A stretch of DNA of 64,000 nucleotides from Thiodiazotropha sp037384425 (GTDB taxonomy: Bacteria; Pseudomonadota; Gammaproteobacteria; Chromatiales; Chromatiaceae). The stretch is taken from the NCBI GenBank assembly GCA_037384425.1, contig JARROA010000004.1, positions 62,001 through 126,000 of the forward strand, written 5' to 3'. The translations under genes were made by a program, and so were the position numbers. The notes below the pieces were generated by a model. It did not search any database, was not told the origin of the DNA, and saw only the letters and a program-made list of their open reading frames with translations. Below are positions 25,924 to 34,013 of the stretch, piece after piece. Each line of letters starts with the position of its first letter. Position 1 is the stretch's first letter.

Positions 25924-28900
25924 ATGTTAAAACTCACCTCCCGGCATCCCGAAATAGAAGCGGCGGACCTTCAAGCAGACAGCATCACCCCCCCTATCGA
26001 ATCACAGCGGTTTTTGACTTCCAGCCTACCCCCCCTACACGTCATCAACTGCTTGGAAGCCGGTCAGCTGACGACAGCCACCGACCTACTGACCCGGCGA
26101 GATATGAATATCATCGCCAAGGAGCTTGGCCTGACCGGACATTCGGCACTGCTTTGTCTGGGGATAGTGCAAGCATGGCGGCAGCACAAACATATCTATA
26201 CATTCGATCATAGCTCGCTTGAACACCCAATCAGCTCGGTGCAGGAGTTTGATGCCAGGCAGACTGAACTCGTAAATCTCAAGCAGACCCTGTTTGAAAT
26301 GCAACAGCAGTTCGATGCGGAACTCAAACAGCGAAATATCGAGAAAAAGCTATTGAGCCGCGCCCTGACTGTGGCGAAGAAACGCCTGGATGATAAGCAC
26401 GAAACCTACCGCTCAATAAATCCTGGCCGGCCCAGCTCGACCCTGGGAGAACATCTTCGGGAGGAAATTGCAGCGTTGCAACTACAATCCGGCAAGATGC
26501 TGGAGAGTACGAAACCAAGTCGTCTGCCCTCCGAACAAACTCTGAACGAGCTTGAGCGGACCCGGGATGAAATGAAACAAAAGCTGGAGCAGAGCGAGGC
26601 CTCTCGAAAGCGACTGGAAGAAGAGCTTGCCCAGCTCATCAACGAACGCTCCGACCTGGAATTGTCGCTTCAGGAGTTGCGAAGCCAGCTCAATGGTGAC
26701 AGGTCGATTGAACAGATGCAGATTGCCAGTCTGCAACAGTCTCTGAAAAAAACTCAGGAAGCACTCGAGCAAGCCAAGGCAGCACATAAGGATCAGGAGC
26801 AGAAACTGCAGGCAACGCTGCACGAGACAACGAGCAATGCAGAAAAAACCGCAACAGCATTTGAAGACGAAATTGAACGGCTGCAGAAAGCCCTGTCGGA
26901 GAATGAGGCACGACTAAGTCAAGCGCACACCGAGCAACAGCATTGGGAAGCGAACCTACGGAATGCACTCGAAAAAGCCGACCAATCCATTGACGAAAGC
27001 AAGGCAGAACACAAGGCCCAGATCGCTACACTGCAGCAGCAACTCCAGACCCAGGAATCCTCCCGCCGGCAGCTGGCGCAGGACAAGGCTGAGCTGACCA
27101 AAAGCCTCAATGACGAGACCCAGCGGGCCTTGGAATTTGCCAGACAGGCACAGGCTCTCGACGAGAACAGTCGAAACCTGCAGCGGGAGTTCGAAGCGCT
27201 GCAACAGACCCACAACGAAACCAAAGCTCAACATCAGAACGACGTTGCACTGTTGAGGGGTGAACTGGATCAATCACGACTCACTATCGATGAACTGGGC
27301 CAATCCCGCCAACAACTGGATGAAGCCTTGCAGCAGCTGCATGCCGAATTGCAGGCCCGACAGGACCGGACGCAAGAACTGGAGACGGCGCTGGATGAGT
27401 CAAACAACAGAGGTAAACAGACTGCAGAGAGATTAAGTGAAGAACTTGCGCAGCTGGGACAGCGTCATGGCGAGCTGAAAAAAACGTTGGAAGAGACGAG
27501 GGCGGAGCTTGCCCAAGCGCAGAGCAAACTGGAACTCAGTGAATCGAGCTTGAAATCGGTCATAGAAGAGGCGGAGCTGTCCGCGAAATCGCGCCAGGAA
27601 ACTTATGAGAGAAGGATCGACAGCCTGCTGCAACAGATCCAGAGTCAGGAATCCTCCCTTTTGAAGCTGGCACAGGAGAAGGCGGAACTGGCCAGCCGCC
27701 TGAACACCGAGTCCACTCGCGCCATGGAGTTCGCAGGGCAAGTCGAGTCGCTGGACGAGCGCAGTCGCAACCTGGAGCAAGCGCTCGAGACAGTAGAGAA
27801 GACCTTCAGCGAAGCCGAGGCTCAACACCAGCGCGAAGCAACGCTTCTGAAGGAGGATCTGGGATCGGCAAGAAATACCATCGAAGCGCTGGAAAGCACA
27901 CTGCAGCAAACACAAGACGAGTTCAAGGCTGAACAGACGCGATTGAGCCTTGCACTGGAGACGCAAGAGCAGGATGCCAGCAAAACCGAATCCCACCTCA
28001 AAAGCCTGGTCGACAGTCTCAACAAGCAGGTGGAATCGATCCGCGTAAAGGCGATCCGACAGCGGAAGAAGCGGATCAGGCTTGAGACGATGCTGGTACA
28101 GGAGCAGAAGGCTTCCGAACAGCTCAAGCAGTTGATGCAGACCACCGAGGAGAAGGCTGAGTCAGCGCACATCCGCCTCACCGAGGCGGAACGAAACCAG
28201 CAGGAAATGCATAGTGAACTGGAGAAGGAAGTCAAGTCCTCTCAGGAGGCTTGGGAAAGGGCATCAGAGGCCGAAGTCGCTCTGCAGGTGACAAAACTGG
28301 AACTTGCGTCGCTCAAGGATGAGTTGGGTCAGGAGGTCGATTGTCTGCGGGCGCAACTCGAGCACCTGGAGGAGACCCGAACAACGATCCAGAATCGGCA
28401 TGTCGAGGAGAAAAATCGCCTGGAGCAGTCGCTCGAACAGAGCGAAACCGCACTCAAGGTGGCGCAAGTCACTATTCGTACTCTGAAAAGCGATCGACAG
28501 TCGATACGCGACACCAACTCAGAATTGAATGATCGGTTTGCACAGTTGGAGGCGGAGTCCCACAAGAAGCAGCTGGAACTCAGCAACGCCCTGGAATCGA
28601 GCCGGCAAGAGGTCGCATCCTTGCGTCAGGAACTGGCGGACATCGATGAGCTGGGAGGAAACACAGAGCCAGTGAAACATCTGCGCCAAGAACTGCAGCG
28701 AGCGAATGACGAGAAAGCGGAACTGAAGCGAAAGATCTCTGGATTGCGTGTGGTGCAGCTGGAGATGGAGAGACATCGTGGCAGTGATCGGGATGCGGAA
28801 GTGAGCGAATTACAAGCAGCGCTGATTGTTGCGGAGGAAAAGCGAAAAAGAGCTGAGAAGCTTGCCCAAGAAGCCCAAACCCTGCAACGCGAGCTCCAGA

Positions 28901-29037
28901 CCCAGGAGGTCGCCATCGAGACGCTCACTGATGATATGGATGCACTGAGCAAAGAGAATGCCGCGTTGATAGTTGAACGAGACAAGCTGCAGAGCGAACT
29001 GAATGCCCTGCAGTCACAATCGATAGATGACGCTTAG
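25924..29037 (+). CDS. giant coiled-coil protein, candidate scaffold of the adjacent GTPase system
   Basis: Protein of 1,037 residues from the ATG at 25924 (an in-frame ATG at 25750 would add 58 Cys-rich residues; GGGGGAAGGG sits just before 25924). The first about 120 residues look globular, with RRDMNIIAKELGLTGHSALL, possibly a small helical domain. From about residue 125 to the end it is almost entirely Glu/Gln/Leu/Lys/Arg heptads (QQQFDAELKQ, LEETRAELAQAQSKLELSES) without signal peptide or membrane helix. Two segments repeat closely: residues about 360-440 and 565-645 share LLQQIQSQESS..LAQ.KAEL and the REFEAL/LEQALE pattern. It would be a cytoplasmic rod well over 100 nm long if continuous. 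Coiled-coil partners of MglA-type GTPases (AglZ, FrzS) are the analogy. No family is assigned. Confidence 0.75.
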   Translation: MLKLTSRHPEIEAADLQADSITPPIESQRFLTSSLPPLHVINCLEAGQLTTATDLLTRRDMNIIAKELGLTGHSALLCLGIVQAWRQHKHIYTFDHSSLEHPISSVQEFDARQTELVNLKQTLFEMQQQFDAELKQRNIEKKLLSRALTVAKKRLDDKHETYRSINPGRPSSTLGEHLREEIAALQLQSGKMLESTKPSRLPSEQTLNELERTRDEMKQKLEQSEASRKRLEEELAQLINERSDLELSLQELRSQLNGDRSIEQMQIASLQQSLKKTQEALEQAKAAHKDQEQKLQATLHETTSNAEKTATAFEDEIERLQKALSENEARLSQAHTEQQHWEANLRNALEKADQSIDESKAEHKAQIATLQQQLQTQESSRRQLAQDKAELTKSLNDETQRALEFARQAQALDENSRNLQREFEALQQTHNETKAQHQNDVALLRGELDQSRLTIDELGQSRQQLDEALQQLHAELQARQDRTQELETALDESNNRGKQTAERLSEELAQLGQRHGELKKTLEETRAELAQAQSKLELSESSLKSVIEEAELSAKSRQETYERRIDSLLQQIQSQESSLLKLAQEKAELASRLNTESTRAMEFAGQVESLDERSRNLEQALETVEKTFSEAEAQHQREATLLKEDLGSARNTIEALESTLQQTQDEFKAEQTRLSLALETQEQDASKTESHLKSLVDSLNKQVESIRVKAIRQRKKRIRLETMLVQEQKASEQLKQLMQTTEEKAESAHIRLTEAERNQQEMHSELEKEVKSSQEAWERASEAEVALQVTKLELASLKDELGQEVDCLRAQLEHLEETRTTIQNRHVEEKNRLEQSLEQSETALKVAQVTIRTLKSDRQSIRDTNSELNDRFAQLEAESHKKQLELSNALESSRQEVASLRQELADIDELGGNTEPVKHLRQELQRANDEKAELKRKISGLRVVQLEMERHRGSDRDAEVSELQAALIVAEEKRKRAEKLAQEAQTLQRELQTQEVAIETLTDDMDALSKENAALIVERDKLQSELNALQSQSIDDA

Positions 29038-29387
29038 TACGCACAGGCGCCTGCGCTGGCGAGGTTCCTTATGTCGGCAACCACATTTGGCGTTTTTGGC
29101 TACTGTTTGCTTTCCCAGTACAGCCTGGCCAAGACAGGATTTGGATCAAGACCATGCGTATTTGAATAATCAATTATTACTCCATAATTCATTGAATTTT
29201 GGGAGTATTTTCAATTCAAAAAGTTTTAGATGGTATCAATTATGTTGAGAAATATCGTGACGGAATGCATGGTTTTCGATATTGTACATATTGTATATTT
29301 TCGAAAGCATTCTCACAATCTGTGTAATGTTTAGAGTTTTATCGTAAATCAATACGTTACTTAATTTCGCGCGACCAGCTTATTCCC
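29038..29387. other. A+T-rich intergenic region upstream of the GTPase cluster
   Basis: About 350 bases, clearly richer in A+T than the genes either side. It most likely holds the promoter of the eight-gene cluster, since no other gap in the cluster exceeds 50 bases. It includes an imperfect inverted repeat at 29267-29312. No convincing ORF. Confidence 0.55.
29267..29312. promoter_or_regulatory. imperfect inverted repeat, possible operator of the GTPase cluster
   Basis: Two arms containing GCATGGTTTTCGATAT and, inverted, TATTTTCGAAAGCATTC are arranged around TGTACATA. The arms match at roughly two thirds of positions. It lies 75-120 bases upstream of the first cluster gene in A+T-rich DNA, a normal place for a regulator site. 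Low certainty. Confidence 0.3.
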
Positions 29388-30113
29388 ATGCCTCCCACTC
29401 AAGCCCCTCATCACATTGGCGAACTCTGCCACCAACGGCAGGCTGCTTTCATGCAGCCAGGCGACATGAGACTCTCCCCCCCAAAGGGCGTGGATCCTGA
29501 TCAGTGGGCGGCTCATTTGGCGCATATCTCTGCGAGGGAACCCGGCAATCTGCTCAACCATGTGCGCAGAATATATCTTCATCTTCTGAGGAAACAGCAG
29601 AATGCTCTCTATGGCGCCATGCTGGACCTCTATCTGGCTCTGGGAGACAAAGGAGAGCGACTGCGTCACCAACTACTCAACAAGGCAAGTAAACTGCTTT
29701 CTCAGCAGGAACACGAACTGTTCCTCACCCACCATCGAGAAGGCCTGCAATCCGATCAGCCTTTGCCGGCAAGCCAGCATTCCGTGCTCGGAAATTTTTT
29801 CAGTGGCGGGATGCGTCTTGTCGAAGAGCAGCAAACCGGACAAGAACCACACAGCAAGGACATCGACCCCCTGGAGTTGGCCAAGGAGGAACTCGACTAT
29901 GGGGACATTAGCGTCGCCCAGCAGATTCTGGAAGAGGCGCTGCTGAAGTCTCCCCAAAGACTGGGACTGCATTACGGCCTGCTTGAAATATACAAGCATA
30001 CCCGATCACTCGATGACCTTCTGTCCATGAGAGCACGATTGCAAGATGACATTGCAATTGCCCGGACCGCATGGAATCAGATGCAAAAAGCCTTAGAGAC
30101 CAGAGGTGGTTAA
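29388..30113 (+). CDS. helical protein with FimV-like C-terminal TPR motif
   Basis: Protein of 241 residues, predicted all-helical and cytoplasmic (no signal peptide). The N-terminal half has HNH-free helical repeats (DPDQWAAHLAHISAREPGNL, then NALYGAMLDLYLALGDKGER). The C-terminal half reads DPLELAKEELDYGDISVAQQ followed by ILEEALLKSPQRLGLHYGLL, which resembles the FimV C-terminal TPR (LDLARAYIEMGD...ILEEVL) and TPR repeats in general. FimV/HubP proteins mark the cell pole and recruit other proteins; here the membrane and LysM parts are absent. First gene of the cluster; its TAA stop is immediately followed by the ATG of the next gene. Similarity is by eye. Confidence 0.62.
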   Translation: MPPTQAPHHIGELCHQRQAAFMQPGDMRLSPPKGVDPDQWAAHLAHISAREPGNLLNHVRRIYLHLLRKQQNALYGAMLDLYLALGDKGERLRHQLLNKASKLLSQQEHELFLTHHREGLQSDQPLPASQHSVLGNFFSGGMRLVEEQQTGQEPHSKDIDPLELAKEELDYGDISVAQQILEEALLKSPQRLGLHYGLLEIYKHTRSLDDLLSMRARLQDDIAIARTAWNQMQKALETRGG

Positions 30114-31307
30114 ATGTTAACCGGTTATGACAGACCTCTTGGTATCGCCCTGCTAGGTATCAATGAACGGGACCGGGTAAGATTGGAAATGTTTCTCGAT
30201 CACCACTGGTCCAGCAACTGCCTTCTGGTTACCGAGAAGCACGCCGATATCTGCATTCTGGACCTGGATAGCCTTGATGGTAAAAAAGTGCTGCGGCATC
30301 AGCAGGAGTCCAACCCTAAACGTCCCTTGATTGTGCTGTCGGTTCACGACACCGAAATCAATGACGTAACACTTCTACGCAAACCACTAAGCGGCAATCT
30401 ACTCAAAGACGCAATCAATGACCGCATTACCAAGTTGGTTAAGCAAGCCTCGGAAGATGAGCCCCTTGAACTGGATCTGGATCTTGATCTTGAGCCGGAA
30501 GCTGAGCCGACATTGGAAAGTCATGGGGAGTCTAATGACGCTGTCGTACAGTTGAAGCTCAATGACCGGCGAAGCGCACTCCCCGATTTAGCAACACAGG
30601 CCCGCCTCATCCACGGGAGCTGTGGTCCAGCCGGCGGCATTGAGTTTGACAATCCCGCCAGTAACGACAATCTCTTTTATGACCCCAGCACACTGTTTCA
30701 ACATCTGCTGAAGAACGCGATTGAACAAAGCCGGCGCGAGAACGTTCCCGTCCGACTGAGTCTACCTGATGAAAAGTACGTTGTATTACTGCCAGAGCCC
30801 AACCTTGCACTAACCAATCTCAGCGATTCTAAGCTACGCCCTCGCTGCCTGCTGCCAATAAAACAACACCAGGCACGCATAGACTATCCCGGCGACAGCG
30901 AAATCAGTCAGCTGAAGGTTGACAGTGGGGTCGAGCAAGATATGGATGGTCTGCTGTGGAAGGTCAGCCTGTGGAGTGCACGAGGACGCTTGCCCCTCGG
31001 CACCAAGATCGATACCACCATCGGACTTCGCCACTGGCCAAACTTGACCCGGTTAATGACCATTCCTCAATTCATGCGCATTGCCGCCCTGTGGGCAAAG
31101 ACACCTCTGCCCCTGAGCAAAACAGTGGAGTTTCTGAATATCGAGGCCCGCTATGTGTGCGCTTTTTTCAGTGCCTGCTACGCCCTGGAGCTGACCCAGA
31201 CCCTGACCACGACCGAGGATCTGAACAATTTACAGAGCGAGTCACAGCAATCGACTGCACCAAAGGGTTTGCTACGACGCATCTTGCGACGACTGCGCAT
31301 GACGTAA
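30114..31307 (+). CDS. pseudo-receiver protein with acidic linker and C-terminal domain of unknown fold
   Basis: Protein of 397 residues. Residues 1-105 look like a response-regulator receiver: beta-strand ADICILDLDSLDG with a possible phosphoacceptor D50, IVLS with S76, and LLRKPLSG with K90-P91. The N-terminal acidic pair is replaced (GINERD), so it may not be phosphorylated normally. A very acidic linker (about 112-132, Glu/Asp/Leu repeats) follows. The remainder (about 190-380) contains LWSARGRLPLGTKIDTTIGL and a terminal helical unit (FMRIAALWAKTPLPLSKTVE) that might be winged-helix-like. A pseudo-receiver is also the N-terminal domain of the Myxococcus polarity proteins AglZ and FrzS. 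No kinase is encoded nearby. Domain identity is by pattern. Confidence 0.6.
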   Translation: MLTGYDRPLGIALLGINERDRVRLEMFLDHHWSSNCLLVTEKHADICILDLDSLDGKKVLRHQQESNPKRPLIVLSVHDTEINDVTLLRKPLSGNLLKDAINDRITKLVKQASEDEPLELDLDLDLEPEAEPTLESHGESNDAVVQLKLNDRRSALPDLATQARLIHGSCGPAGGIEFDNPASNDNLFYDPSTLFQHLLKNAIEQSRRENVPVRLSLPDEKYVVLLPEPNLALTNLSDSKLRPRCLLPIKQHQARIDYPGDSEISQLKVDSGVEQDMDGLLWKVSLWSARGRLPLGTKIDTTIGLRHWPNLTRLMTIPQFMRIAALWAKTPLPLSKTVEFLNIEARYVCAFFSACYALELTQTLTTTEDLNNLQSESQQSTAPKGLLRRILRRLRMT

Positions 31308-31339
31308 AGGCGCACGAGACAGATTATCACGGAGTATAA

Positions 31340-31879
31340 ATGGCAGATTACAAGATTATCATCACCGGTCCTGTTGGGGCGGGTAAGACCACTGCGATCA
31401 GTGTGTTATCGGATATACCCCCGGTGATCACCGACGAAGCGGCCAGCGACATGACCTTAGATCGCAAGCAGCGCACCACCGTGGCGATGGATTATGGCCT
31501 TATGCTGTTGGATGAAGCTGAGCGAGTTCACCTATACGGCACACCAGGTCAGGAACGGTTCAGCTTCATGTGGGACATTCTGACTGAGGGAGGATTGGGA
31601 CTGGTACTGCTCATCGACAACTCTCGAAAAGAGCCGTTTCGGGACTTGCAGTTCTTTCTTGATGCGTTTAAGAAATTTATCCATAGCACTGCCGTGACCA
31701 TCGGCATTACACGCATGGATGAAAAGGCCACGCCGGCCATTGACGACTATCACCAACATATCTCCTCACTGGGTTGGCCCAAACTTCCAATTCTAGAGGT
31801 CGATGCACGCGAGAAGGAGGATATGTCCCTCTTGGTGCAGTCCCTGCTCTATTCCCTCGATCCAACCCTAGCCAGCTAA
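31340..31879 (+). CDS. small Ras-like GTPase (MglA / COG2229 type)
   Basis: Protein of 179 residues, a single G domain. P-loop G1: G10-PVGAGK16-T17. Switch region: TTVAMDYG near residue 46. G3: YGTPGQERF (66-74), the form typical of prokaryotic COG2229 GTPases rather than DTAGQE. The G4 position reads TRMD (124-127) instead of N/TKxD, so guanine recognition is non-canonical. G5: VDAREKED. There is no membrane anchor. In Myxococcus MglA, and in Streptomyces conservon CvnD proteins, such GTPases work with Roadblock partners; two Roadblock-like proteins are encoded next to it here. It is the probable switch of the cluster. Start: ACGGAGTATAA precedes the ATG. Confidence 0.88.
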   Translation: MADYKIIITGPVGAGKTTAISVLSDIPPVITDEAASDMTLDRKQRTTVAMDYGLMLLDEAERVHLYGTPGQERFSFMWDILTEGGLGLVLLIDNSRKEPFRDLQFFLDAFKKFIHSTAVTIGITRMDEKATPAIDDYHQHISSLGWPKLPILEVDAREKEDMSLLVQSLLYSLDPTLAS

Positions 31880-31883
31880 TCCG

Positions 31884-32543
31884 ATGAAACTGAGTCTCAA
31901 CAACCAAGTCTTCGCAGAGCCTACCCCTGCCGGCGCTTTCTATGCCGTCAGCGCCAAGAATGAGGAACCCGCAAGAGATCTACTGCTGGGGATTTTGAGT
32001 GAGCGCTCATTACCCAGTTTGGATGCCACCCGTCTCACCCTGTGGAGCGGTCTGCAACAAAAAGAGTCAGTTGAACTGGTGAACCGTATGCAGGAACTGG
32101 GCTGGCTCAGCGGCCAACAGCAAAAGATGTCAGCTCCCAATGGTGCATTGGAAGAGGTGTTGCCCGCCATGTTGCAGCAGCTTTCAATCGAAGGCAAAGC
32201 CTTGTTGGCCGATGATCAGGGATTCTATCTAAGCAGCAGCGGCATACCCCATGAAACCGCTGAGGCGCTGTCCGCTGTCAGCGCCAACTTGGGCTCCATC
32301 TACGAACGCCACCAACGCCTGTTAGTGAATAACCTGGGCCTGCGGGATCAGGCCTGGACGCTCTCCAATGCTAATGGAAACAGTCAACTCGGATTCTGGC
32401 CGCTGCATATCGGCCCCCAACGGTTTGTCCTGGTGATCCAGGGCCGACCCACTTTCAACCAACCTGCATTCCGCGATTTAGTATGGGTACTCGCCATACG
32501 ATACTCAAAACAACTCCAGATAAAAGACGACCACAATGACTGA
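31884..32543 (+). CDS. protein with winged-helix-like N-terminus and C-terminal Roadblock/LC7-like domain
   Basis: Protein of 219 residues. The first about 80 residues look like a small winged-helix unit (ARDLLLGILSER ... LVNRMQELGWLSG), not necessarily DNA-binding. From about residue 90 the sequence follows the Roadblock pattern: helix LEEVLPAMLQQLSIEGKALL, strand ADDQGFYLSSSGIP, helix TAEALSAVSANLGSIYERHQ, then strands LGFWPLHIGPQRFVLVIQ and a final helix. It starts four bases after the GTPase stop and its end overlaps the globin gene by eight bases, so the three are tightly coupled. Roadblock proteins are GTPase-activating or effector partners of MglA-like GTPases. The Roadblock call is by pattern recognition. 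Confidence 0.6.
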   Translation: MKLSLNNQVFAEPTPAGAFYAVSAKNEEPARDLLLGILSERSLPSLDATRLTLWSGLQQKESVELVNRMQELGWLSGQQQKMSAPNGALEEVLPAMLQQLSIEGKALLADDQGFYLSSSGIPHETAEALSAVSANLGSIYERHQRLLVNNLGLRDQAWTLSNANGNSQLGFWPLHIGPQRFVLVIQGRPTFNQPAFRDLVWVLAIRYSKQLQIKDDHND

Positions 32544-33096
32544 TATCGACTACGAACAACTCACCACCTACACCAAGCAGTTCACCGGCCTGACTGTGGA
32601 AATGGAGGCAACCCTCGCCCAGCTGGCCGACCAGATCAAACCCCATCTACCCAAGGTAACCGACAGTTTCTATGAGGTACTCAAAGAGATACCAAAGGCT
32701 CAGCCCTTCCTCGATGGACGCATAGACGCCCTTAAACAGACCCATATACGGTGGCTTGAACAAGTCTTCAGCGGGCCATTCGACGTTGACTATGCCAAAG
32801 CCATGTACCAAGTGGGCGATGTACATGTAAAAGTGAATCTGCCGGTTGAGTTCATGGCGGGAGCCATGACCCTGGTGGGGACAAAGATCAACGAACTACT
32901 GGGAGAGCAATTACAGAACGACCCTCCCCGCCTGAACCAGGCAATAGCCGCTGTGAATGCCGTTCTAGGTTTCACCTTGATGGTCATGCAGCAATCTTAT
33001 GAATCGTCGCGACTGGCTGAGGAGCTGGAGAAATTTCTCAAGATTACCGGCATGAGCCGCACCCTGTTCGACAACCTTGCGAGTGCCTACAAATAA
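32536..33096 (+). CDS. stand-alone protoglobin / globin-sensor domain
   Basis: Protein of 186 residues consisting only of a globin-coupled-sensor-type globin. The key motif GDVHVKVNLPVEFMAGAM contains the proximal heme ligand H97, in the same place as VHxRIGLPxxWYxGA in HemAT and other globin-coupled sensors. The pre-A helix and the FLDGRIDALKQTHIRWLEQV region also fit. There is no transmitter, cyclase or other output domain, so any signal must pass through a partner, most simply a Roadblock protein or the GTPase. Expected ligand is oxygen, possibly NO or CO. It overlaps the preceding gene by eight bases. Confidence 0.85.
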   Translation: MTDIDYEQLTTYTKQFTGLTVEMEATLAQLADQIKPHLPKVTDSFYEVLKEIPKAQPFLDGRIDALKQTHIRWLEQVFSGPFDVDYAKAMYQVGDVHVKVNLPVEFMAGAMTLVGTKINELLGEQLQNDPPRLNQAIAAVNAVLGFTLMVMQQSYESSRLAEELEKFLKITGMSRTLFDNLASAYK

Positions 33097-33145
33097 GGAC
33101 ACCGCAGTTTTACATACCTTACTAAAACTATAGGAGCACATCACA

Positions 33146-33508
33146 ATGCGTGAAGATATGCTGGCTTCCATTTTAAGCGACCTCAATGGCAGTTCGGCCG
33201 AGATCGAAGCCTCAGCCGTCATCTCAACAGATGGACTGATCATGGCGGCTTTGCTGCCTGCCAACCTGGATGAAGACAGGGTGGGCGCCATGAGCGCCGC
33301 CATGCTCTCCCTTGGCGACAGAACTGCCATGGAACTCTCCAGAGGAGAGCTTGAGATGGTATTGATCAAAGGCAACCAGGGATATGTCATCATGACCCAT
33401 GCCGGTCCAGAGGCGGTGGTATCAGTCCAGGCAAAATCAACAGCCAAGCTAGGACTTATTTTTCTCGACATCAAACGGGCGGCCGCAGCCATCAGCAAGC
33501 TTATCTGA
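33146..33508 (+). CDS. Roadblock/LC7 domain protein (MglB-like)
   Basis: Protein of 120 residues, one Roadblock/LC7 fold: helix MREDMLASILSDLNGSSAEI, strand ASAVISTDGLIMAALLP, helix DEDRVGAMSAAMLSLGDRTA, strand EMVLIKGNQGYVIMTHAGPE, then AVVSVQAKSTAKLGLIFLDI and a final helix. MglB of Myxococcus, a dimer of this fold, is the GTPase-activating protein of MglA. It is the clearest Roadblock protein in the cluster and the best candidate regulator of the GTPase at 31340. TAGGAGCACATC before the ATG gives a good ribosome site. Confidence 0.88.
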   Translation: MREDMLASILSDLNGSSAEIEASAVISTDGLIMAALLPANLDEDRVGAMSAAMLSLGDRTAMELSRGELEMVLIKGNQGYVIMTHAGPEAVVSVQAKSTAKLGLIFLDIKRAAAAISKLI

Positions 33509-33539
33509 TCCATTGCCAACACATGCAGGAGACGATGTC

Positions 33540-34013
33540 ATGCGTGATATGGACCCGACAGACATAAATGGTGAATACCGTGAGAAAATTCTCATCTATG
33601 CCGATGCCAGCAAACGTAAGGTACTGGTGACGGATCTCGAAACCCCATTTCCTGATGGGCGTCTCATCGTCTCCTCCACCGATGTCGATGGAATCATCAC
33701 ACATGTCAACCGCTCCTTCGTGGAGATGTCCGGTTACTCCGAAGAAGAGTTGCTCGGTCAACCCCACTATATCCTGCGCCATCCCGATATGCCGGCAGCC
33801 GCCTTCAAGGATCTGTGGGACACGGTGAAACAAGGGGAGAAATGGCACGGTTATGTAAAGAACTTGCGCAAGGACGGTGGCTACTACTGGGTAATGGCCA
33901 CCGTCATCCCTAACATCCGCAATGGCCAGATCACTGGCTACACTTCGGTGCGGCGCAAACCGGCGCGACGAAAAGTCGAAGAGTGCATCAAACTCTATCC
34001 AACACTTTTCTGA
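33540..34013 (+). CDS. Aer-type PAS domain protein, predicted flavin redox sensor
   Basis: Protein of 157 residues with a single PAS domain. It closely follows the PAS domain of the E. coli aerotaxis receptor Aer: FVEMSGYSEEELLGQPHYIL, RHPDMPAAAFKDLWDTVKQG, EKWHGYVKNLRKDGGYYWVM and PNIRNGQITGYTSVRRK. The Arg-His-x-Asp group and nearby Trp known to matter for FAD binding in Aer are present. Unlike Aer there is no membrane anchor, HAMP or signalling domain, so it is a detached sensor module. The ATG at 33540 is preferred because AGGAGACG lies just upstream. Its TGA stop is followed directly by the ATG of the next gene. FAD binding is predicted, not seen. Confidence 0.85.
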   Translation: MRDMDPTDINGEYREKILIYADASKRKVLVTDLETPFPDGRLIVSSTDVDGIITHVNRSFVEMSGYSEEELLGQPHYILRHPDMPAAAFKDLWDTVKQGEKWHGYVKNLRKDGGYYWVMATVIPNIRNGQITGYTSVRRKPARRKVEECIKLYPTLF

